A stretch of DNA of 26,530 nt from a virus. A program made the translations under genes and the position numbers. Where the stretch lies: IMG/VR virus record IMGVR_UViG_3300032299_000618, positions 1-26,530 of that record; one strand, 5' to 3'. A model generated the notes under the pieces. That model worked only from the letters and a program-made list of their open reading frames with translations, did no database searches and was not told where the DNA came from. This document shows, piece by piece, positions 16,610 through 22,197 of the stretch (the first letter of the stretch is position 1; every line of letters starts with the position of its first letter).

Positions 16610-16636
16610 AATCATAGTGGATGACCCATATCATTA

Positions 16637-16665
16637 TTGACTCAACACCTAGAGTGTGGGATAAT
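16637..16665 (+). promoter_or_regulatory. Rightward early promoter P3 for the amidoligase unit
   Basis: TTGACT (16637-16642), 17 bases, GATAAT (16660-16665); the two hexamers agree with the vegetative consensus at five of six positions each, the best promoter in the window. It shares TTGACTCAA with P2. Predicted start near 16672 puts palindrome copy 6 in the leader of the amidoligase transcript. Confidence 0.7.
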
Positions 16666-16699
16666 AATGGTATGTGCCAATTACTAGGTCAGTAGTTGG

Positions 16700-16719
16700 T
16701 GTCTAGTATGTACTAGACA
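16700..16719. repeat. Palindromic element, copy 6
   Basis: TGTCTAGTA-TG-TACTAGACA, perfect 9-bp arms, about 28 bases after the predicted P3 start site and 25 bases before the amidoligase ATG. Confidence 0.9.
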
Positions 16720-16744
16720 ATTAGCAATATAAAGGAGGTGATGT

Positions 16745-17926
16745 ATGAGTTCTGTGGATGAAGTCGAAGCACCAAGCACACCAGTTATCTGTACTACTCC
16801 TCGTTGTACTGCTGTTGTGTCTGATTCTATAGATGATATAGATGATTCAGATGCAATAGAATATGATGGCGATTGGTACTGTGATAGTTGTGCAGCGTTC
16901 TGTGATGATTGTAGTGATTCTTACCTACCTGATGGTGGGTGGAGGTCTAACAATTCTTACTGTGATAGTTGTTTAGAAAACTACTTTCATTGTGAGAGAT
17001 GTAGTGACTTAACACACAACGACGACCACGCTAATGTTGGTGGTGATTCTTGGTGCAGTGATTGTTTATCGGATGCACATTACTGCGAGAGTTGCGATGA
17101 ATACTACAGCGACCCTTGTCGTAGGTGTAATGGCTCAGAGTTTCTAGATAATTATAGTTGGAAACCTGAACCTGATTTCTTTATGCAACCTAATTCACTA
17201 GAAGCATACTCACGATACGACCTCAGGGAATTAAAACTTTCTAACGAAATGTTTTATGGTCTTGAGATAGAGGTTGAAAGTATGGGCAACAATATACGCA
17301 ATGCTCTCAGCAAGTTGAGCGAGCATTTCGGTTCTGTTGCATACTTCAAATCAGATGGCTCACTCGAAGAAGGATTCGAGATAGTCACACATCCAATGTC
17401 ATATGAGTTTGCTGTCTCAGTTGACTGGACAATCCTTAACAAGTTAAGGGTTATGGGTTTCAGGTCTTGGGATACTAAGACTTGTGGTATTCATATCCAC
17501 TTATCTCGTAAGGGTTTCAAAGATAGGTCTCACCTGTGGAGGTTTGCCTATCTAATCAACACAAGTGAAAGACAATGTGTTGCTATTGCTGGTCGCTCGT
17601 CTCTCCAATGGTCTACATTTGCTGGTCAAAAGGAGAAGGCAGGCAAAGTTATATTAGGTAAGGACTACAACCCTGACCGATATACTGCTATCAACCTGTG
17701 CAATAGCCAGACAGTAGAAATCCGTATGTTCAAGGGTTCACTCAAACCTGAGCGTGTCCTTGCCAACATACAATTCGTGGCATCCATCGTGGAATATACA
17801 AGGGATATAACTATCCCTGATATTACTGTTGGTGCTCTGACTTGGGATACTTATCGTATCTTTGTTGAGGAAAATCAAGATAAATATAAACACATACACA
17901 ACCTAATGGTTGAGAAAGAGGTATAG
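16745..17926 (+). CDS. Amidoligase (glutamine-synthetase-fold COOH-NH2 ligase) with N-terminal zinc-ribbon array
   Basis: 393 residues behind AAAGGAGGTGA. Residues 46-128 carry seven CxxC pairs (46/49, 53/56, 73/76, 83/86, 104/107, 114/117, 125/128), a tandem zinc-binding array. The catalytic part begins at FYGLEIEVES (about 170-179), then SDGSLEEGFEIVTHP (203-217), CGIHIHLSR (247-255) and VEIRMFKGSLKPERV (324-338). These Glu, His and Arg motifs match the phage/bacterial amidoligase_2 family, predicted to join a carboxyl group to an amine using ATP. The next gene, four bases on, is a glutamine amidotransferase that can supply ammonia. The substrate (protein, peptide, cell-wall or nucleotide-linked) is unknown; the zinc array may hold it. 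Confidence 0.85.
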   Translation: MSSVDEVEAPSTPVICTTPRCTAVVSDSIDDIDDSDAIEYDGDWYCDSCAAFCDDCSDSYLPDGGWRSNNSYCDSCLENYFHCERCSDLTHNDDHANVGGDSWCSDCLSDAHYCESCDEYYSDPCRRCNGSEFLDNYSWKPEPDFFMQPNSLEAYSRYDLRELKLSNEMFYGLEIEVESMGNNIRNALSKLSEHFGSVAYFKSDGSLEEGFEIVTHPMSYEFAVSVDWTILNKLRVMGFRSWDTKTCGIHIHLSRKGFKDRSHLWRFAYLINTSERQCVAIAGRSSLQWSTFAGQKEKAGKVILGKDYNPDRYTAINLCNSQTVEIRMFKGSLKPERVLANIQFVASIVEYTRDITIPDITVGALTWDTYRIFVEENQDKYKHIHNLMVEKEV

Positions 17927-17929
17927 AAT

Positions 17930-18754
17930 ATGTGTTTGTTGCACATAGCAGAACGGAACGAATCACCAACATATGAGCAACTGAAGTGTGCGTGTTCCAA
18001 TAACCCAGATGGTTTTGGTTACGCTGTGCACACAGGTGACTCAATCATTACAGGTAGAGGTCTAGATTACGATAGTGTTATCAGACGATTTCTTAATGTA
18101 AGAGAGAGATACTCTGATGGGTATGCAATGTTTCACGCGAGACTTGCAACTCACGGAGGTATCAACAAGAACAACTGCCATCCGTTCAGGGTGGGTGGTA
18201 GTGACAAGGTTATTCTCGGTCACAATGGCATCCTCCCTGTTGATATACCAAAGGGTGACAATCGTTCTGATACTAAAATCTTTGCTGATGAGTTACTGCC
18301 TAAGGCTGGTATCGAATCACTAGATGATGATGTATTCTTTGAAGACTTGGAAAAGTGGGCAGGTGGTAGCAAGATTGCTATCCTGAACGCTAGTCCCAAG
18401 TTGGATTGCGAATTGTACATAGTAAACGAACAACTAGGTGACTGGGATAAGGGACTGTGGTGGTCTAATAGTTCATACAAGTATGACTATACTCGGTGGG
18501 CTTGGTTACCTTCCAGGAAAACAAAGTCAGATGGTGATGTAGCATCCGTCTATGATGAGGATGATTTAGATTCGTCACTTGATTTGACTTTGTGTTATGA
18601 GTGTGGTGCTACATTCACAGAGATGGCAATGATTACAGGTGTATGTGAAACCTGTGAGACCTGTATAGAATGTTACACGCACACAGATTCTTGCTTGTGC
18701 TATCAAGGTAGTGCGTCAAGCAGGGATAGTATATGGAAAGAGAAAACATTCTAA
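17930..18754 (+). CDS. Class II glutamine amidotransferase with C-terminal cysteine cluster
   Basis: 274 residues. Cys2 directly after the initiator Met is the expected N-terminal nucleophile. Family motifs follow: NPDGFGYA (25-32), MFHARLATHGG (67-77), NNCHPF (81-86) and ILGHNGIL (95-102). This Ntn-hydrolase domain releases ammonia from glutamine. Residues 222-257 hold eight cysteines (222, 225, 239, 242, 245, 248, 255, 257), probably zinc ribbons, absent from simple amidotransferases and echoing the array on its partner. It starts four bases after the amidoligase stop, with GAGG upstream, so both are made together. No synthetase domain is fused, so the amidoligase is the likely acceptor enzyme. 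Confidence 0.85.
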   Translation: MCLLHIAERNESPTYEQLKCACSNNPDGFGYAVHTGDSIITGRGLDYDSVIRRFLNVRERYSDGYAMFHARLATHGGINKNNCHPFRVGGSDKVILGHNGILPVDIPKGDNRSDTKIFADELLPKAGIESLDDDVFFEDLEKWAGGSKIAILNASPKLDCELYIVNEQLGDWDKGLWWSNSSYKYDYTRWAWLPSRKTKSDGDVASVYDEDDLDSSLDLTLCYECGATFTEMAMITGVCETCETCIECYTHTDSCLCYQGSASSRDSIWKEKTF

Positions 18755-18777
18755 CTGTCTAGGATGTACTAGACAGT
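18754..18777. repeat. Palindromic element, copy 7
   Basis: ACTGTCTAGGA-TG-TACTAGACAGT: 11-bp arms with one mismatch, the longest dyad of the family. It begins at the last base of the amidotransferase stop and lies 22 bases before the ATG at 18800. Confidence 0.88.
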
Positions 18778-18799
18778 AGAACTAACAAGGAGGAAACAA

Positions 18800-18964
18800 A
18801 TGATAGACGAAAATATTGACCCAAGAATGGCAATAGCACAAGTGTTGCGTGAGTTAAACAACCCAGAGGATGTTGATGCTTTTATGGCAAAGATAAACTC
18901 TGCTGAGGATAATGTTGACGCATACAATATCTGTATGAATACAATGATGGAGGTGAGTAGATGA
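18800..18964 (+). CDS. 54-residue acidic hypothetical protein
   Basis: Begins MIDENIDPRMAIAQVLREL and continues PEDVDAFMAKINSAEDN. AAGGAGGAAA upstream is an excellent Shine-Dalgarno. The start follows palindrome copy 7, and the TGA overlaps the next ATG. The next protein also begins MIDE. Helical, function unknown. Confidence 0.55.
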   Translation: MIDENIDPRMAIAQVLRELNNPEDVDAFMAKINSAEDNVDAYNICMNTMMEVSR

Positions 18965-19212
18965 TAGACGAAGCAACTAACGATTACCCAAAGATAAACA
19001 CAGAACATTACTCTGAATACTTGAGACTCAATGTCAAGTTAAGATACTTGCTCAATGAGGTCAACGATATGATAGAGAATGAAACATACAACCAAATCTT
19101 TGACACACTAGGTGCAGGCTTTGATGTGTGGACTGTTTGGAAAATATTAAACACACTCAACGACGAGGTGAAAGAAAGTGTCACAGAATGTGAGAGGCAA
19201 CTAACTAAGTGA
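18961..19212 (+). CDS. 83-residue helical hypothetical protein
   Basis: Begins MIDEATNDYPKINTEHYSEY, followed by Leu-rich helices (NVKLRYLLNEVNDMIENE, VWTVWKILNTLNDEVKES). Regular hydrophobic spacing suggests a small helical bundle or dimer. ATGA overlap with the gene before and GTGA overlap with the WhiB gene after. No family recognised. Confidence 0.55.
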   Translation: MIDEATNDYPKINTEHYSEYLRLNVKLRYLLNEVNDMIENETYNQIFDTLGAGFDVWTVWKILNTLNDEVKESVTECERQLTK

Positions 19213-19505
19213 ACACATCTGTTCCTGATTTTGAGAACCCTTTATGCAGGGAGGTAGGTCAAGACCTGTTCTTCCCTGAAAAGAATCAACAACAGGAAGC
19301 AATATATGCTAAGTCAATATGTAAAAAATGTGAACACATAGCCCCTTGTTTGGAGTATGGTTTACGTGTTGAAGTTAAAGGCATATGGGGTGGTGAAAGC
19401 ACAGCAGAACGAGCAAGGATAGCAAGTAGCAGGGGTATTGTAAGAGAACAATTACTTACCTCTGCTGATTTCTACACACATAAGGAGATGATACACAATG
19501 AGTAA
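19209..19505 (+). CDS. WhiB-family iron-sulfur transcription regulator
   Basis: 98 residues with a GTG start overlapping the previous TGA. Four cysteines at 13, 38, 41 and 47 (C-x24-C-x2-C-x5-C) should hold a [4Fe-4S] cluster. GIWGGES (58-64), followed by ERARIASSRG, is the WhiB turn and basic DNA-contact segment. WhiB proteins bind region 4 of the host primary sigma factor and are confined to Actinobacteria and their phages, so this gene is the best host clue in the window. Phage WhiB proteins such as that of TM4 can repress host whiB2 and block superinfection; a similar role here is inference. Confidence 0.93.
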   Translation: MNTSVPDFENPLCREVGQDLFFPEKNQQQEAIYAKSICKKCEHIAPCLEYGLRVEVKGIWGGESTAERARIASSRGIVREQLLTSADFYTHKEMIHNE

Positions 19506-19761
19506 AGATAAAGATGTTGCAAAGATGGTCAATGAAGTTTTCAGTAATGACCACGAGAAAGCATTTCAAATGTCAGACCTGATAGATAACCTGACAACTA
19601 AGGTATCTGTTCTCATAGAAGATGATGGATTATGGGAAGAAATGATAGGGTCTAAGCACGACAGAGTTATGTTTGTTGCTATGATAGGTAGTATCGCTAT
19701 CGCTATGGCACAAATGCTTGAGCCTGTAGTAGATATAATCTTTGATGATGATAAGGAATAA
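19498..19761 (+). CDS. 87-residue hypothetical protein
   Basis: Starts MSKDKDVAKMVNEVFSNDHE, with a hydrophobic stretch near residues 56-78 (VMFVAMIGSIAIAMAQMLEP) that could be one membrane span or a buried helix, and an acidic end (IIFDDDKE). AAGGAG lies about 10 bases before the ATG. It overlaps the WhiB gene by eight bases. No family recognised. Confidence 0.55.
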   Translation: MSKDKDVAKMVNEVFSNDHEKAFQMSDLIDNLTTKVSVLIEDDGLWEEMIGSKHDRVMFVAMIGSIAIAMAQMLEPVVDIIFDDDKE

Positions 19762-19764
19762 TAA

Positions 19765-19965
19765 TTGGATTGGCGTGGCATACCAACAGCAGGCTGCCCT
19801 GAATGTGGTTGCTTCTGGCTACGCATATCTGCCGTCTTTGACCCCGACACTTATGAGATTGAAGTGTGGGGTCTTGACGATGCTGAGTGTTATATGTGTG
19901 GTGCTAAACTTACAGCACCTTGCCCAGTTGACCATCCTGATAACGAACAATCAGAGACTTACTAA
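19765..19965 (+). CDS. Small zinc-ribbon protein (TTG start)
   Basis: 66 residues. Translation appears to begin at TTG behind AAGGA, three bases after the previous stop. CPECGCFWLRI (11-21) and CYMCGAKLTAPCP (42-54) form a two-knuckle zinc ribbon. Its TAA overlaps the TAG of the leftward transglycosylase, so the two genes converge with no space for a terminator. Confidence 0.6.
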   Translation: MDWRGIPTAGCPECGCFWLRISAVFDPDTYEIEVWGLDDAECYMCGAKLTAPCPVDHPDNEQSETY

Positions 19966-20297
19966 TACCAACCTTTATAGTTATGAAACCTTAACGCTGA
20001 ACAAGGTGTGCCATACCTTTGTTTAATGTAATCAAACCCTGCTTTAACTTGTTCAGGAACTCTAGTTCCTGGTTTAGTTTTCAAGACTTGAAACAAACCA
20101 TATGCTGACGACTTTGGATTATCTGCATAAGGATTCCAACTTGACTCACGAAAAATTAGTTCATCTAAACAATCCCATTGACGCTCAGACCAACCTTCAA
20201 ACTCTGCTACCTTACGCACATATGAACGAGATGATTCCTCTGACCAACGAGAAGGGGCTTCAGGTTGCAATAGTGAACCAAACAATAACTCTAACAT
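19962..20297 (-). CDS. Lytic transglycosylase / endolysin-type lysozyme domain
   Basis: 111 residues. WDCLDELIFRESSWNPYADN (41-60), SSAYGLFQ (63-70) and DYIKQRYGTPCSAL (89-102), with terminal GWY, match actinobacterial transglycosylase domains of the SLT / resuscitation-factor-adjacent type; Glu51 in RESSW is the likely catalytic acid. It would cleave peptidoglycan at lysis. No signal peptide or second binding domain was seen. CTGGAGG supports the ATG. It is a lone leftward gene inside rightward early genes, with a 22-base dyad 39 bases upstream matching that before terminase, which suggests it is switched on with the late genes. Confidence 0.8.
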   Translation of the reverse strand: MLELLFGSLLQPEAPSRWSEESSRSYVRKVAEFEGWSERQWDCLDELIFRESSWNPYADNPKSSAYGLFQVLKTKPGTRVPEQVKAGFDYIKQRYGTPCSALRFHNYKGWY

Positions 20298-20336
20298 CTG
20301 ACCTCCAGATTATTTGTTATTTATTATTACATACAA

Positions 20337-20358
20337 GCAGACTCTTTGGTGAGTCTGC
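20337..20358. repeat. 22-base dyad, copy B (late-gene control region)
   Basis: GCAGACTC-TTTGGT-GAGTCTGC, perfect 8-bp arms, 39 bases upstream of the transglycosylase ATG. It is the partner of the dyad at 13804-13825. AT-rich DNA follows toward the late gene (TTGTATGTAATAATAAAT read leftward), a possible -10 region. Confidence 0.75.
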
Positions 20359-20365
20359 GTTACTT

Positions 20366-20407
20366 GTTGTTATCTTTTTCAAGTATAACAACCTATTTGT
20401 TTTTTTG
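20366..20407 (+). terminator. Possible rightward terminator
   Basis: GTTGTTAT-N11-ATAACAAC (20366-20392) is a perfect 8-bp but AT-rich stem. The T-rich run CTATTTGTTTTTTTG follows. It would stop rightward transcripts that run through the transglycosylase from the WhiB region. The weak stem keeps confidence moderate. Confidence 0.4.
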
Positions 20408-20432
20408 TCTGTTACGACACACCGTGTATCTT
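20405..20432 (+). promoter_or_regulatory. Weak candidate promoter for the DNA-metabolism operon
   Basis: TTGTCT (20405-20410), 16 bases, TATCTT (20427-20432), four of six consensus matches in each. It lacks the TTGAC(C/T)-17 form of P1-P3. A promoter is expected between here and 20577, but this one is uncertain. Confidence 0.25.
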
Positions 20433-20471
20433 ATGATGGTGTTGTCGGTGTCTATGCTACTATGAATAAGT

Positions 20472-20573
20472 CGCTGGGGTTTGCTGACCTCTTTCACCCA
20501 GCGTACTTCAAAGAGGTAACAGGTTGGGTTTCTCCTCCGTTCTCGCCTGTTACCTCATCTAATTCTTGGAGGA
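20472..20573 (+). promoter_or_regulatory. Structured leader of the DNA-metabolism operon
   Basis: Three pairings can be read: CGCTGGG (20472-20478) with CCCAGCG (20497-20503), ACCTCTTT (20487-20494) with AAAGAGGT (20510-20517), and GAGGTAACAGG (20513-20523) with CCTGTTACCTC (20546-20556), an 11-bp perfect stem. The second and third compete for GAGGT. The loop of the third contains TCCTCC (20533-20538), complementary to the Shine-Dalgarno GGAGGA (20568-20573). This could hide the start site or act as a switch. No known RNA class was recognised. Confidence 0.45.
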
Positions 20574-20576
20574 ATT

Positions 20577-20777
20577 ATGTTAAAGGTTAACGGCTACGAA
20601 GTCCCAGACCACGTGTCTTATTCAAGTTTAACTACTTGGTTAGCGTGTGGATATCAGTACTACCTCTCTCGTATTCAAAAGGTTGAGGAACAACCTGCTG
20701 TGTGGTCGCTTGGTGGTAGTGCTGTTCACCTTGCAACAGAGAACTATGATTTACAGAAATGGGAGTCAGAGCAATGA
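20577..20777 (+). CDS. Cas4/RecB-like nuclease, N-terminal fragment
   Basis: 66 residues behind TTGGAGG. SYSSLTTWLACGYQYYLSRI (14-33) is the opening of the actinophage Cas4-family exonuclease; Cys24 corresponds to the first iron-sulfur ligand. WSLGGSAVHLATENYD (43-58) is the following family helix. The frame then stops, and the matching remainder is encoded at 21154-21813. The intact family is about 280-300 residues, so this is the first quarter. The TGA overlaps the next ATG (ATGA). It may be a subunit of a split enzyme or a disrupted remnant; it has no catalytic residues alone. Confidence 0.75.
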   Translation: MLKVNGYEVPDHVSYSSLTTWLACGYQYYLSRIQKVEEQPAVWSLGGSAVHLATENYDLQKWESEQ

Positions 20778-21163
20778 ATGAACAAGAACTGTTTGATAAC
20801 TTAGCGCAACTTATACCTGACTTAAAGAAATCAGAGAATGAGTATTCAACTTTTGATTGCACATCAGAAATACTTAATGCTTTCATTGAATTAAAATGTA
20901 GGCACACACATTACAATACTTTGTTGATTGAGAAATCAAAGTATGCTCGCCTTGTTGGTGAAGCAAGATTAAAAGGAATGATTCCGTTGTACATTAACTC
21001 AACACCTTTAGGTGTTTGGTCATTTAATCTGGACAAGTTTGATGTAGTGTGGTCAGAGAAAGATAACCTGCCTGTTACAACAGAGTTTGAGAACACTGAT
21101 AAGACAACTAAGGTAATAGGTTTTCTTCCCACTAAAGAAGGCGACCAACTATTTTGGAAATAA
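20774..21163 (+). CDS. Inserted ORF, probable small PD-(D/E)XK-type nuclease
   Basis: 129 residues from the ATG at 20774; an earlier in-frame codon at 20759 is less likely. STFDCTSE (25-32) and FIELKCRHTHYNT (37-49) give the D…E-x-K pattern of restriction-fold nucleases (Asp28, Glu39, Lys41), followed by LLIEKSKYARLVGEA (50-64) and PLYINSTPLGVWSFNL (71-86). Similar text is found in phage proteins of unknown role, as far as I recall. It lies exactly between two halves of the exonuclease with overlapping start and stop codons, as a free-standing homing endonuclease might. Nuclease activity and mobility are inference. Confidence 0.5.
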   Translation: MNEQELFDNLAQLIPDLKKSENEYSTFDCTSEILNAFIELKCRHTHYNTLLIEKSKYARLVGEARLKGMIPLYINSTPLGVWSFNLDKFDVVWSEKDNLPVTTEFENTDKTTKVIGFLPTKEGDQLFWK

Positions 21164-21813
21164 ATAAACTTTGGGATGATGCTTGGGCTGAAGAAGTCAA
21201 CAACATCAGACAAGTACACGGTGAAGATTTTCAATTAGAAACTTTACGTCAATCAGTACGCACAACTAAGGCTAACCCTGATGGTGAGAACGCTAAGTGG
21301 TGGTACGAGAATGGTTTAAAGTTTGTTGAGTCTTGGGTTCAATGGCGTGAAGGTTCAGGTTGGAAAATCTGGACAACACCTCAAGGTAAACCTGCTATTG
21401 AATTGAAACTTGAAATTGTAGTCGGTGGTGTCTATATGTTAGGTGCTGTCGACAGAGTATTTGTTACACCAGATGGTGAACTTGTAATCCTGGATTTGAA
21501 AACAGGAATGAGAACACCACAATCAGACTTGCAATTATCCATATACGCCTCAATGATGGAACGCGCTATAGGTGTGCGCCCTTCATATGGTGCATACTGG
21601 ATGGCAAGGCAAGGAACAACAACACCACCAATATCACTAGAGGCGTTGAGCCTACAAAAACTAGATGAACTTGTGGCAATGTTTCAGAAGGCTAGAGAAA
21701 ACAATATCTACCTTCCTAACTTTGACACTTGTAAAATGTGTTCCTATCAGGAACATTGTTATTGGAAGAATGGAAGTCAAGCACTTCCGATTGGAGAAAT
21801 AAATGTCAACTGA
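21154..21813 (+). CDS. Cas4/RecB-like nuclease, C-terminal catalytic fragment
   Basis: 219 residues, apparently from a TTG overlapping the preceding stop. It holds AIELKLEI (81-88), GAVDRVFVTPDGELVILDLK (97-116) and SDLQLSIYA (124-132). The likely metal and motif residues are Glu83, Asp100, Asp114, Lys116, Gln127 and Tyr131. TCKMCSYQEHCYW (192-204) has three cysteines, C-x2-C-x5-C, the rest of the iron-sulfur site; the fourth is in the 66-residue fragment. The family trims DNA ends in recombination. All catalytic residues are intact, which favours a working split protein over simple decay. AAGAAGG lies about 11 bases before the TTG. Confidence 0.8.
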   Translation: MEINKLWDDAWAEEVNNIRQVHGEDFQLETLRQSVRTTKANPDGENAKWWYENGLKFVESWVQWREGSGWKIWTTPQGKPAIELKLEIVVGGVYMLGAVDRVFVTPDGELVILDLKTGMRTPQSDLQLSIYASMMERAIGVRPSYGAYWMARQGTTTPPISLEALSLQKLDELVAMFQKARENNIYLPNFDTCKMCSYQEHCYWKNGSQALPIGEINVN

Positions 21814-22189
21814 ATCAGCATATGTTGCCAACGTTAAAAGTAAACTTGGAACAATCGTTACTGTACGTGGTGATGATTGGACTTCGTTCTCTAAGAACGT
21901 TAACGACGCAGTAGCAGGTGAAATAGGTAACGTTGTTGGTGCATTAGAGGAAGCCTTCTTAGGTCAAACTAATGAATCAATTGCTCAAGCATTGGGCGCA
22001 TTGAATCCAACATTAGTACCATTTGCACCAGTGCCACCACCAATGGCTGGTTACGCACCTGCACCTGCTTGTGCACACGGACCAATGGTTCGACGCACAG
22101 CAAAACAAGGACCACGTACAGGCAAAGACTTCTGGGCTTGTACAGCACCAATGGGTTCACCAGAAAAATGCAAGACAGTTAATATCTAA
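21803..22189 (+). CDS. GRF-like zinc-ribbon protein, possible ssDNA-binding partner
   Basis: 128 residues. A helical N-terminal half (VNDAVAGEIGNVVGALEEAF) is followed by a Pro/Ala linker (PFAPVPPPMAGYAPAPA). The C-terminal module has Cys at about 89, His 91, Cys 112 and Cys 122 (CAHGPMVRRTAKQGPRTGKD, then FWACTAP and EKCKTV). This resembles the GRF/topoisomerase zinc ribbon that binds single-stranded DNA. It overlaps the nuclease by 11 bases and precedes the helicase-like ATPase, so a replication or recombination accessory role is likely. Confidence 0.6.
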   Translation: MSTESAYVANVKSKLGTIVTVRGDDWTSFSKNVNDAVAGEIGNVVGALEEAFLGQTNESIAQALGALNPTLVPFAPVPPPMAGYAPAPACAHGPMVRRTAKQGPRTGKDFWACTAPMGSPEKCKTVNI

Positions 22190-22197
22190 GGAACTAG

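Noticed and set aside
20774-21163. Group I intron or intein splitting the nuclease
   Set aside because: The insert is almost wholly one ORF with about 20 spare bases, too little for an intron core, and it is out of frame with both halves, which rules out an intein.
20577-21813. Cas4-like gene as part of a CRISPR system
   Set aside because: No repeat array, Cas1 or Cas2 is present; this family is common in actinophage replication modules.
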